Assembly: GCA_030524635.1 (NCBI GenBank) | Contig: JAUNGG010000013.1 | Span: 1-64,000, forward strand | Length of the DNA stretch: 64,000 nucleotides | Reading direction: 5' to 3' | DNA from: Lachnospiraceae bacterium | Lineage (GTDB): Bacteria; Bacillota; Clostridia; Lachnospirales; Lachnospiraceae | Part shown: piece after piece, positions 43,603 through 51,282 of the stretch | Position numbering within the stretch: position 1 is the first letter of the stretch | How the letters are laid out: the number at the start of each line of letters is the position of its first letter | Notes under the pieces: model-generated | Database searches by the model: none | Seen by the model: only the letters and a program-made list of their open reading frames with translations | What the model was told of the DNA's origin: nothing | Position numbers and translations under genes: made by a program

Positions 43603-44598
43603 ATGAGAAAGAAATTATTGGCATTGGCACTGGCAGGCATTATGGCATGTTCGCTGGCAGGCTGCGGATCCGGCAAAGGCAAGGGCAGCGATTGGGCAAA
43701 GAGCGTGGAGATCCAGGTTCCAGCAAAGGCAGGCGGCGGTACGGATGTTATGGCGAGAGCACTTGGAACCCAGGTGGCAAAGGATTCCGGTTCTACCATC
43801 ACTATTGTAAATAACACCGACGGCGGCGGAGTGGTTGCCTGTGAGAAGGCGGCAGCAGGAAAGAAGGATGGCTCCACCTTGGTTCAGTTCCACACCACTC
43901 TGCTGATCAAGACGGCCACCGGTGTTTTAAAGAAATCGGCAGCAGATGATTTCACTGTTATCGCAGTTGGCGTTCCGGTTGATGAAGCAAATAACGTGTT
44001 AGTAGTTTCCGGCGATTCCCCGTACAATACTCTGGATGATCTGATTACAGATGCAAAGGCAAATCCAGGCAGCCTTTTAGTTGGAATCGAAACCGGCGGT
44101 ACCACCCACGTTCAGGCAGGTCTGTTTGCCAAGGCAGCAGACTTGGAGGTAAAGTACGTTGAAGCTGGCTCGGATACAGAGAAGCTGACAGCATTAGTAG
44201 GCAACAGCATTAATGCAGCACTTGTGAATGCAAACCAGGCAAAGCAGTACATTGAGTCCGGCAAGGCGAAGGCACTGGCAGTTGTTTCTAACAGCTCAGA
44301 GGGCGGACGCAGCTCTGTTCTTCCAGATGTTCCTTCTTTTGTAGAGCAGGGAGTCGACTGCTCCTTCCAGATGTTAAGTGTTCTGCTGTTAGGACCGAAG
44401 GATATGGATGCTGAATTAGTGACCAAGATCCATGATTACTATGCATCCGCTGCTGAGAATGATGAGGTAAAGGCAACTTTAGCTCCGGCTGGTATGGAGA
44501 TGACCTTTATGAGCGTTGAGGACGGCTTAAAGACGGTTCAGGATACACAGACCAGCATCAATGCAGTGGTTGAGGAATTAGGCTTAAAGCAGCAGTAA
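43603..44598 (+). CDS. tctC: Tripartite tricarboxylate transporter substrate-binding lipoprotein
   Basis: A 331-residue TctC/Bug-family receptor with a lipoprotein signal (MRKKLLALALAGIMACSLAG, then Cys). The family opening VEIQVPAKAGGGTDVMARAL and IVNNTDGGGVVACEKAA bind carboxylated ligands through a water-bridged loop. It captures an organic acid for the TctAB permease. GGAGAGGGAAAG precedes the ATG. It is the first gene of the operon and has its own promoter. Confidence 0.9.
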   Translation: MRKKLLALALAGIMACSLAGCGSGKGKGSDWAKSVEIQVPAKAGGGTDVMARALGTQVAKDSGSTITIVNNTDGGGVVACEKAAAGKKDGSTLVQFHTTLLIKTATGVLKKSAADDFTVIAVGVPVDEANNVLVVSGDSPYNTLDDLITDAKANPGSLLVGIETGGTTHVQAGLFAKAADLEVKYVEAGSDTEKLTALVGNSINAALVNANQAKQYIESGKAKALAVVSNSSEGGRSSVLPDVPSFVEQGVDCSFQMLSVLLLGPKDMDAELVTKIHDYYASAAENDEVKATLAPAGMEMTFMSVEDGLKTVQDTQTSINAVVEELGLKQQ

Positions 44599-44676
44599 TC
44601 GGATGCTGCAGGATGACGGAGGCAGGCATGCGGCGAGAGCCGTATGTCATGCCCTGCCAGGAAAGGAAGGAATAGA

Positions 44677-45141
44677 ATGAAGATAAAAAGGGATCAGCTG
44701 ACAGGAGCCGTTCTGGTGCTCCTGGGGATCGTGGTATTCCTTATGACCACCACATTTTCCATTCCCATCACCGCTTCTTATCCAGGACCAAGGATGCTGC
44801 CAAGCATCGCGGCCTTCGGATTTGTGGTGTGCGGTCTGGGAATTTTCGTGGAAGGAACCATGAGCAAAAAGGAAGAGAAGACCTTTCTGGTAAAGGAAGG
44901 CTGGATCCGGGTATTGTTAACCCTGGTAGTGATCGCAGCTTACATAGCAGGCATGACCGTGGTGGGCTATCTGATCACAACCCCGATTATACTGTATGTG
45001 CTGACCACCATGTTTGCAAAGGGAAGCAAAACCACCATAAAGGGAAGAGTAATCTTTTCAGTAGCGGTAGCGGTGATCATCTATGTAATTTATGTATTTG
45101 CCTTCGGCTTAACACTGCCGGCTGGCATGCTGTTTGATTAA
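44677..45141 (+). CDS. tctB: Tripartite tricarboxylate transporter small permease
   Basis: A 154-residue protein with four membrane helices of the TctB family. The N-terminus (MKIKRDQLTGAVLVLLGIVV) and SYPGPRMLPSIAAFG are typical. GGAAGGAATAG supports ATG 44677. It pairs with TctA in a secondary transporter. It lies between tctC and tctA. Confidence 0.87.
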   Translation: MKIKRDQLTGAVLVLLGIVVFLMTTTFSIPITASYPGPRMLPSIAAFGFVVCGLGIFVEGTMSKKEEKTFLVKEGWIRVLLTLVVIAAYIAGMTVVGYLITTPIILYVLTTMFAKGSKTTIKGRVIFSVAVAVIIYVIYVFAFGLTLPAGMLFD

Positions 45142-45155
45142 AGGAGGGGTTATCC

Positions 45156-46649
45156 ATGTTTGAATATATTCCATATATTGTAAGCCAGATTGCCCAGCCG
45201 TTTAATCTGGTTCTGTTATTTGCGGCTACCGTGATCGGTCTGATCTTCGGTGCGATTCCGGGACTTTCCGGAACGCTGGCGGTTATGCTGTTTATGCCGC
45301 TTACCTATTCCATGCAGGCCGGACCGGCCGTAATCTTCCTGATCGCCCTGTGGGTAGGCGGGTGCTCCGGTGCTTTTATTGGTTCTGTGCTGCTGGGAAT
45401 CCCAGGCTCTGCCTCTGCTGTGGCAACCTGTTGGGACGGTTACCCCATGGCTCAGAATGGAAAGGCAGGCAAAGCCCTTGCCATCGGTATGGTTGCCTCC
45501 TTCTTAGGTACCTTCCTCAGCGCATTATTTGCAGCGCTGTTAAGCCAGAAGATCGCTGATATTGCATTTGCCATGGGTCCGTGGGAGTATTTCTCTCTGT
45601 GCTTTGTAGCGATTACCATGGTGCTGGCGATCTCCAAGGGAAATATGTTTAAAGGTCTTGCATCAGCAGCAATCGGCCTGCTGTTTGCTTCCGTAGGCTT
45701 TTCTCCAATCGATGCGGAGCCTAGATTTGTATTTGATAATATGTATCTGATGAGCGGTCTGGGAATGACGGTAGTGTTGATCGGTATCTTCGGTGTGGCA
45801 CGTATTGTGGAGGAATATGGAAAAGGCTTCGGCGCTCTGCCGGAGGTGGATACCAAGTCCATCAAAGGTCTGGGTATTACCATAAAAGAGATTATGTCTC
45901 AGGGCGTCAACATCGTCCGCTCCTTCCTGATCGGTCTGGGAATCGGCTTCCTGCCAGGCATGGGTGCCGGCCTGTCCAATCTGGTTGCTTATTCCAGCGC
46001 AAAGAATGCCTCCAAGACACCGGAGCAGTTCGGTCACGGATGTCCTGATGGCATCTGGGCATCTGAGGTTTCCAACAATGCGGCCATCGGCGGTTCCATG
46101 ATCCCTATGGCAGCTCTTGGTATCCCAGGAGATTCCACCACAGCTCTGCTGATCGGTGCTTTGACCATTCACGGCCTGGAAATGGGTCCTATGGTATTTA
46201 AAAACAGCGGCAACGTGGTTTATCTGATGTTTGCTACGGTTATGGTGTGCGCCATTGTGGTGCTGGTTCTTCAGGCACTGGGAATGCGAGTTTTCCCGCT
46301 GATTCTGAAGGTTCCTTATCATTATATGTATCCGGCGCTGATCATCATTTCCTTTGTCAGTGCATATGTAGATTCCAGCAGCTTATATAAGTGCGGAATG
46401 ATGCTGGTATTCGTGATCATCGGTATTCTGATGAGCTACGGCGGACTTCCAACTGCTCCGTTGATTCTGGCATTTATTCTGGGACCCACATTAGAGAGCA
46501 ATATGCTTAAGTCCTTCCAGTATTCCGGCACAGCTGTAACCTTCTTTACCAGACCGATTTCCTGTATCTTTATGATCATCGGTATCGCCTGCGTTTTCTC
46601 TCCGGTGCTGCGGATGGCAATGGAAAAGATGAAAGGAAAGAAGGCTTAA
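45156..46649 (+). CDS. tctA: Tripartite tricarboxylate transporter large permease
   Basis: A 497-residue protein of the TctA family with about eleven membrane helices. Signature regions are FGAIPGLSGTLAVMLFMPLTY and GIGFLPGMGAGLSNLVAYSSAKNAS, together with NNAAIGGSMIPMAALGIPGD, the repeated GxPG motifs of the transport path. AAAGGAGGGG precedes the ATG. A terminator follows 50 bases after the stop. Confidence 0.92.
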   Translation: MFEYIPYIVSQIAQPFNLVLLFAATVIGLIFGAIPGLSGTLAVMLFMPLTYSMQAGPAVIFLIALWVGGCSGAFIGSVLLGIPGSASAVATCWDGYPMAQNGKAGKALAIGMVASFLGTFLSALFAALLSQKIADIAFAMGPWEYFSLCFVAITMVLAISKGNMFKGLASAAIGLLFASVGFSPIDAEPRFVFDNMYLMSGLGMTVVLIGIFGVARIVEEYGKGFGALPEVDTKSIKGLGITIKEIMSQGVNIVRSFLIGLGIGFLPGMGAGLSNLVAYSSAKNASKTPEQFGHGCPDGIWASEVSNNAAIGGSMIPMAALGIPGDSTTALLIGALTIHGLEMGPMVFKNSGNVVYLMFATVMVCAIVVLVLQALGMRVFPLILKVPYHYMYPALIIISFVSAYVDSSSLYKCGMMLVFVIIGILMSYGGLPTAPLILAFILGPTLESNMLKSFQYSGTAVTFFTRPISCIFMIIGIACVFSPVLRMAMEKMKGKKA

Positions 46650-46698
46650 GACCTGTAACCCAAGCCCATATCAACATTTTTGATACCCCTATAAAGAG

Positions 46699-46734
46699 CA
46701 CCGAAAGAGGAGCCATCCTCTTCGGTGTTTCTTT
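46699..46734 (+). terminator. tctCBA terminator
   Basis: CACCGAAAGAGG (46699-46710) pairs with CCTCTTCGGTG (46717-46727) with a small bulge. GTTTCTTT follows. It lies only 28 bases ahead of the next gene. Confidence 0.75.
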
Positions 46735-46754
46735 AAGAAGAAAGGAGCCTTTTT

Positions 46755-47591
46755 ATGTCATTTCGATGTACCCCAGCCATCCAGCAGCCGGTGGCAAAGC
46801 TGGCCTATGAGCCATGGACCTTGTCCGTTCTGCCGTTTCAGGTATCCCCAAGAACCTGGTATGTGGCAGGACAGACCTGGGTGGGCTGTTATCTGATCGA
46901 TTCCGGAGACGGCCTGATCCTTCTTGATACGGCCATCGCAGAGAGCGTGTACCTGCTGGTGGATTCGATTTACCGGGCAGGCTTTCAGCTGAAGGATATT
47001 AAGAAGATTTTGATCAGCCATGCTCATTTTGACCACTGCGGAGCGGCGGCAGCGATGAAGGCGCTGACCGGTGCCAAAGTTTACATGTCCAGAGAGGATT
47101 ACGAATTTATGAAAACCTGCCCGGAGGAAACCATGGTGCTGGATCCGGATTCCCATCCCCAGATGTTTGAGCCGGATTGCTTTTATTCCGATGAGGAGCC
47201 GATCACATTGGGAGAACTCACCATTAAGACGATGCTGACACCAGGACATACCATCGGCTGCACCAGTTTTTTCTGGGAGGAAGAGAATCCGGTGAATGGC
47301 CAGCGGTATACCATCGCCATGCACGGCGGCGTAGGTGCCAATACAATGAATGATGAATATTATTCCACCAGCAAATATCTGACGCCGGCACTTCGGGAGC
47401 GGTTCTTTGCAGATGCAGAAAAATTAAAGCAGATCCATGTGGATATTGCGCTGCCAAGCCACCCCAACCAGATCGAGATCATCGACCGGGCCGGACAGTA
47501 TACCCATGAAAGCCAGCCTTATCTGGATGATACGGTGTGGGCAGAATTTATCGATGAGCGGGTGCGCCAGGTGAAGGTGCTGATGAAATAA
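46755..47591 (+). CDS. Metallo-beta-lactamase-fold hydrolase
   Basis: A 278-residue MBL-fold protein. The zinc site HAHFDHCG is near residue 93, with LTPGHTIGCTSFFW and MHGGVGAN later in the chain. Overall it resembles subclass B3-like hydrolases. No signal peptide is seen, so it acts in the cytoplasm and is unlikely to be a true beta-lactamase. AAGGAGCC precedes the start. It follows tctCBA after a terminator and may hydrolyse a related ester or lactone, but this is inference. Confidence 0.82.
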   Translation: MSFRCTPAIQQPVAKLAYEPWTLSVLPFQVSPRTWYVAGQTWVGCYLIDSGDGLILLDTAIAESVYLLVDSIYRAGFQLKDIKKILISHAHFDHCGAAAAMKALTGAKVYMSREDYEFMKTCPEETMVLDPDSHPQMFEPDCFYSDEEPITLGELTIKTMLTPGHTIGCTSFFWEEENPVNGQRYTIAMHGGVGANTMNDEYYSTSKYLTPALRERFFADAEKLKQIHVDIALPSHPNQIEIIDRAGQYTHESQPYLDDTVWAEFIDERVRQVKVLMK

Positions 47592-47595
47592 AAAA

Positions 47596-47636
47596 GAAGC
47601 CGCCCTGATGGATCAGAAACAGGGCGGCTTCATTAT
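47596..47636. terminator. Terminator between convergent MBL and rubrerythrin genes
   Basis: GAAGCCGCCCTG (47596-47607) pairs perfectly with CAGGGCGGCTTC (47620-47631). An A-run precedes the stem, giving T-runs on the minus strand, so it can serve both genes. Confidence 0.8.
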
Positions 47637-47688
47637 GTGCAGGACAGCTTATGCGTGTGTCAGAAAAAGCAGGCTGTCAGCGGCAGGA

Positions 47689-48228
47689 TCAATAATTTTC
47701 CACCTTCCGCTCAAAATAGGACTTGGGATGGGCACAGCAGGGGCAGATCTCAGGTGCTTCATCGCCTTCATGGATGTATCCGCAGTTGCGGCACTTCCAG
47801 CCCAGAGGGGCATCGCCCTTAAAGGTTTTGTCGGCCTTCAGGCTTTCCAGGAGCTTTAAGTACCGCTTCTCATGAGCAGCCTCAACCTTTGCCACCAGCT
47901 CAAATTTTACGGCAAGCTCCTCAAAGCCTTCTTCTCTGGCTTCTCTTGCCATCCGTGCGTACATATCGGTCCACTCATAATTTTCTCCTGCTGCCGCGTC
48001 GATCAGATTCTGCTCTGTAGTTCCGATGCCGCCGTGCAGCTCCTTGAACCACATCTTTGCATGTTCCTTCTCCTGATCAGCCGTTTCCAGATACAGGGCA
48101 GCCATCTGCTCATAGCCGGCCTTCTTGGCAGCGGATGCGTAGAAGGTGTACTTGTTTCTTGCCTCAGATTCTCCTGCAAATGCAGTTTTTAAGTTCTGTT
48201 CTGTTTTCGTTCCTGCGTATTTGGACAT
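47689..48228 (-). CDS. Rubrerythrin
   Basis: A 179-residue rubrerythrin, a peroxide-reducing diiron protein of anaerobes. The N-terminal four-helix domain carries the ligands in [15 protein letters not shown] and [14 protein letters not shown], with [13 protein letters not shown] later. The C-terminal rubredoxin domain has [10 protein letters not shown] and [26 protein letters not shown] precedes the ATG. It lies downstream of the reverse rubrerythrin, separated by a terminator. Confidence 0.93.
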   Translation of the reverse strand: MSKYAGTKTEQNLKTAFAGESEARNKYTFYASAAKKAGYEQMAALYLETADQEKEHAKMWFKELHGGIGTTEQNLIDAAAGENYEWTDMYARMAREAREEGFEELAVKFELVAKVEAAHEKRYLKLLESLKADKTFKGDAPLGWKCRNCGYIHEGDEAPEICPCCAHPKSYFERKVENY

Positions 48229-48274
48229 TGTGGTTTCCTCCTTGTGATTTTATGTGTTATGTTGTAATAAAAAA

Positions 48275-48302
48275 CGGGTGTCCGACTTCCGTCAGACACC
48301 CG
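48275..48302 (-). terminator. Terminator of the reverse rubrerythrin gene
   Basis: CGGGTGTC (48275-48282) pairs with GACACCCG (48295-48302). On the minus strand a TTTTTTATTA tract follows. Confidence 0.8.
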
Positions 48303-48320
48303 GTAGTGATCGGCAATGAA

Positions 48321-48869
48321 TTAGCCAAAGTATCTCTTTAATAAGCCCTGGAAAGCACAGCCATGACGAGCCTCGTCCTTAGCCATCTCATGAACGGTGT
48401 CATGGATTGCATCTAAGTTAGCCTTCTTAGCGCGGCCTGCTAAATCTAACTTGCCAGCGGTAGCGCCGTTCTCAGCAGCAACTCTTAACTCCAGGTTCTT
48501 CTTGGTGCTGGTGGTAACTACTTCGCCTAACAGCTCAGCGAACTTAGCTGCATGCTCAGCTTCCTCGAAAGCAGCGGTCTTGTAGTACTCGCCGATCTCT
48601 GGATAGCCTTCACGATATGCCTGACGGGACATAGCCAGATACATACCAACCTCAGAGCACTCGCCCTCAAAGTTTGCTCTTAAATCAGCGATGATGTCCT
48701 CAGAAACGCCCTCTGCCTTGCCTACACCGATCTCATGCTGGCAAGCCCAGGTCATCTCTGCTTCCTGTAATTTGAACTTATCAGCAGGAACCTTACATAC
48801 TGGACATACCTCTGGTGGATTCTCTCCCTCGTAGATGTAACCGCATACTGTACATACCCATTTCTTCAT
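48321..48869 (-). CDS. Reverse rubrerythrin (NADH peroxidase)
   Basis: A 182-residue protein with an N-terminal rubredoxin domain ([20 protein letters not shown]) and a C-terminal diiron four-helix domain ([53 protein letters not shown]). This is the order of clostridial reverse rubrerythrin, the terminal component of NADH peroxidase. The start at 48869 follows AAAGGAGAAC; the longer frame to 48947 is not coding. The promoter holds a perfect PerR-like palindrome. Confidence 0.92.
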   Translation of the reverse strand: MKKWVCTVCGYIYEGENPPEVCPVCKVPADKFKLQEAEMTWACQHEIGVGKAEGVSEDIIADLRANFEGECSEVGMYLAMSRQAYREGYPEIGEYYKTAAFEEAEHAAKFAELLGEVVTTSTKKNLELRVAAENGATAGKLDLAGRAKKANLDAIHDTVHEMAKDEARHGCAFQGLLKRYFG

Positions 48870-48960
48870 AATGTTGTTCTCCTTTTCTTTAAATTGAATT
48901 TGTTGAATTTGAATTACATAGCAAGCTGTATCAGCTTTGTTTCTCATTTGCTGTAATCAA

Positions 48961-48979
48961 ATCAGTAATGATTACTGAT
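48961..48979. promoter_or_regulatory. PerR/Fur-type operator at the reverse rubrerythrin promoter
   Basis: ATCAGTAAT-G-ATTACTGAT is a perfect 9-1-9 palindrome with the half-site spacing of PerR/Fur boxes. It lies immediately downstream of the predicted -10, so a bound repressor would block transcription. Confidence 0.7.
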
Positions 48980-48982
48980 ATC

Positions 48983-49011
48983 ACTTTATCACATCCATAA
49001 CACTCTGTCAA
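48983..49011 (-). promoter_or_regulatory. Promoter of the reverse rubrerythrin gene
   Basis: On the minus strand TTGACA (49011-49006), 17 bases, then TAAAGT (48988-48983). The -35 is perfect and the -10 weaker. Confidence 0.65.
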
Positions 49012-49057
49012 GTACTTTGCAGAAATTATTGAGAATATTTTTCTTTTTCCTAGTTCC

Positions 49058-49450
49058 TCAGGATTTTTTCTCCCTGCAGGTCTGACACAGTCCATAGAAT
49101 GTGGTGGTGTGACTTTCAATGACCCCATCATAATACCGCTGTGCCAGTGAGTTGATCTCATCCAGAGGGCTCATGGGAAGATCGCTGACCTGACGGCAGC
49201 ATTTGCAGACAAAATGATAATGGGGGGTGATCCGGCTGTCGAAATGATCGGAACCGTCACCAAAATTCAGCTTTTGGATCTCACCTAATTCTACCAGAAG
49301 GTTCAGATTCCGGTATACAGTTCCCAGGCTGATATTGGGAAATTCTTCCCGGATACTGGCGTATAAGGCATCGGCCGTAGGATGGTCGCAGCGTGCGGCG
49401 AGACAGTTTTTGATCGATTCCCGCTGTCGGCTATACTTCAGTGTCTTCAT
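49058..49450 (-). CDS. perR: Fur-family regulator, PerR-like
   Basis: A 130-residue Fur-family repressor. The winged HTH is in residues 8-75 (HPTADALYASIREEFPNISL, GTVYRNLNLLVELGEI). The regulatory metal site is around HFDSRITPHYHFVC, and structural zinc is bound by CKCC and CQTC. The presence of DSRITPHYH and the neighbouring peroxide reductases favours PerR over Fur. ATG 49450 is preceded by a good ribosome site (AAAGGAG), and the promoter region contains a Fur/PerR-type box. Confidence 0.83.
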   Translation of the reverse strand: MKTLKYSRQRESIKNCLAARCDHPTADALYASIREEFPNISLGTVYRNLNLLVELGEIQKLNFGDGSDHFDSRITPHYHFVCKCCRQVSDLPMSPLDEINSLAQRYYDGVIESHTTTFYGLCQTCREKKS

Positions 49451-49470
49451 GTTGACTCCTTTCTGATAGT

Positions 49471-49487
49471 AATAATGATTATCATTT
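49471..49487. promoter_or_regulatory. Fur/PerR-type box upstream of perR
   Basis: AATAATGATTATCATTT is a near-perfect palindrome matching the Fur/PerR consensus core (AATGATNATCATT). It lies 21 bases ahead of perR and suggests autorepression. Confidence 0.7.
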
Positions 49488-49575
49488 ATAGTATAAACAA
49501 AAATCCCAGCGGTGTCAATATGGTTTTCGGCGGGTTTGGACTTTCGTTTTCCGGTTAAGTATGATATGATAGATG

Positions 49576-49602
49576 ATAGCTGTGAGGATACTGAACAGTT
49601 AT
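49576..49602. repeat. Dispersed palindromic repeat, copy 4
   Basis: ATAGCTGT (49576-49583) pairs with ACAGTTAT (49595-49602), with one G-T wobble, around GAGGATACTGA. It lies 22 bases before the S1-domain gene. Confidence 0.6.
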
Positions 49603-49624
49603 GATAGAAAGGAAGTGTTTTAGC

Positions 49625-50560
49625 ATGAGCGAAGAGCAGAAGAACACAGAAGCAGCCCTGGAGACTGAGGTTACAGAGACCATGGCAGATTATGAGGCAG
49701 AGCTGGAGGCATCATTTAAGCGGGTAAAAGAAGGAGATATCCTGACCGGAACGGTGATCAGTGTGGAGGATGACCGGGTGATCCTGGATTTAAAATATTA
49801 TGCAGAAGGAATTATTGCCAAGGACGATCTGTCCAATGACCCGGATTTCCAGTTAAAGGAGGAGATCCATCCAGGAGATGAGATTACAGCAACCGTGGTA
49901 AAGACGGATGATGGAGAGGGAAATATCGTCCTTTCCAAAAAGGAGGCCAATGATGTTCTGGCCTGGGATAAGTTAAAGCAGATGATGGAGGACAGGACCA
50001 TCGTTAAGGTGAAGGTGGCCGAGATCGTCAAGGGCGGTGCAGTTGCCTATCTGGAAGGAATCCGTGCCTTTATTCCGGCTTCCAAGCTGGCAGCAGAGTA
50101 CGTGGAGGACTTGGAGGAGTGGAACGGAAAGACCCTGGAGGTGACCGTGATCACCGCAGAAGAGGAGAATAAGCGTCTGGTACTTTCCGGCAGAGAAGTG
50201 GCCAGAGAGAAGCTGGCAGATGAGACACGTAAGAAAGTGGCGAAGTGCCAGGTAGGCGCTGTGGTAGAGGGTACTGTGGAAACCCTGAAGGATTATGGTG
50301 CATTCGTCACTCTGGAGAATGGCCTGACCGGACTGCTTCACATCTCTCAGATCAGCAGCCAGCGGATCAAGCATCCTGGTGTGGTGTTAAAGGAAGGCCA
50401 GACCGTGAAGGTGAAGATCCTTTCCGCTGAGAATGGAAAGATCAGCCTTTCCATGAAGGCCATCGAGGCGGAGGATGAGCCGGAGGAGGTATTTGATTAT
50501 AAAGAAGAAGGCGCTGCCACAACAGGGCTGGGTGCGCTGCTGAAGGGATTCAAGTTTTAA
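49625..50560 (+). CDS. S1 RNA-binding domain protein (ribosomal protein S1 homologue)
   Basis: A 311-residue protein with an acidic N-terminus and three S1 OB-fold domains at about 33-105 (VKEGDILTGTVISVEDDRV), 120-190 (IVKVKVAEIVKGGAVAYLEG) and 205-280 (GAVVEGTVETLKDYGAFVTL). It is the short S1 type of low-GC Gram-positives and binds mRNA. The start at 49625 (MSEEQKNTE) follows AAAGGAAG; an upstream ATG at 49601 lies inside the palindromic repeat. The third domain is closest to the consensus. Confidence 0.88.
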   Translation: MSEEQKNTEAALETEVTETMADYEAELEASFKRVKEGDILTGTVISVEDDRVILDLKYYAEGIIAKDDLSNDPDFQLKEEIHPGDEITATVVKTDDGEGNIVLSKKEANDVLAWDKLKQMMEDRTIVKVKVAEIVKGGAVAYLEGIRAFIPASKLAAEYVEDLEEWNGKTLEVTVITAEEENKRLVLSGREVAREKLADETRKKVAKCQVGAVVEGTVETLKDYGAFVTLENGLTGLLHISQISSQRIKHPGVVLKEGQTVKVKILSAENGKISLSMKAIEAEDEPEEVFDYKEEGAATTGLGALLKGFKF

Positions 50561-50600
50561 GAGTTAAAGAGTTAAAATGTAGTAAGGAGAGACGACCAGA

Positions 50601-51254
50601 TTGAAAAATGTCTTGAAAAGTCAGGAGGAAGTGGACCGATGGGAGGAGGCCATGTTCCTCTATGATTCCGCTTTAAAGAAGATGAAGCTTAAGGCGGAGA
50701 TGATGAATGATGAATTTGTTCATCGGTATCGGTATAACCCCATTGAGCACATCAAGGCGCGGCTGAAAACGGCGGACAGCATTGTCCGGAAGCTGCAGCA
50801 GGATGGCTATGAGGTGACCATCGACAACATGGAAACCAAGCTCAGTGATATTGCCGGAGTGCGGATCATCTGCTCCTTTACTTCTGATATTTATCAGATC
50901 GCAGATGTGATCGGGCGGCAGGAGGATATCACGGTGCTGTATGTAAAGGACTTTATCCGCCACCCCAAGCCCAATGGCTATAAGAGCTATCATATGGTGG
51001 TATCTGTGCCCATTTTCCTGAGCGACAGCCGGAGAAATGTAAAGGTGGAGGTGCAGATCCGGTCGGTAGCCATGGACTTCTGGGCCAGCTTAGAGCATAA
51101 GATCGCCTACAAATTCGAGGGGGATCCGCCGGAGGCGCTGCTGCGGGATCTGAAGGCCTGTGCAGATATGGTGGACATGCTGGATAATAAAATGTACTCG
51201 TTAAATGAAGCGATCCTTGCCATTTCAGAGGAAAAGAGGAAGCACTGGGAATAG
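50601..51254 (+). CDS. Small alarmone synthetase (RelQ/YjbM type GTP pyrophosphokinase)
   Basis: A 217-residue stand-alone (p)ppGpp synthetase with only the RelA/SpoT synthetase domain. Motifs are YNPIEHIKARLKTADSIVRK, LSDIAGVRIICSF (metal Asp), NGYKSYHMVVSVP and KVEVQIRSVAMDFW (catalytic Glu). The start is TTG at 50601, with AAGGAGA about ten bases upstream; the ATG seven bases later is out of frame. It lies 40 bases after the S1 gene. It probably responds through transcription or allosteric control rather than ribosome sensing. Confidence 0.9.
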   Translation: MKNVLKSQEEVDRWEEAMFLYDSALKKMKLKAEMMNDEFVHRYRYNPIEHIKARLKTADSIVRKLQQDGYEVTIDNMETKLSDIAGVRIICSFTSDIYQIADVIGRQEDITVLYVKDFIRHPKPNGYKSYHMVVSVPIFLSDSRRNVKVEVQIRSVAMDFWASLEHKIAYKFEGDPPEALLRDLKACADMVDMLDNKMYSLNEAILAISEEKRKHWE

Positions 51255-51282
51255 AAGAACACGAAGGAGAGGATTGGACAGA

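Noticed and set aside
45663-46322. 219-codon open frame on the minus strand over tctA
   Set aside because: Antisense shadow of a conserved permease gene; its His/Gln-rich composition is not protein-like.
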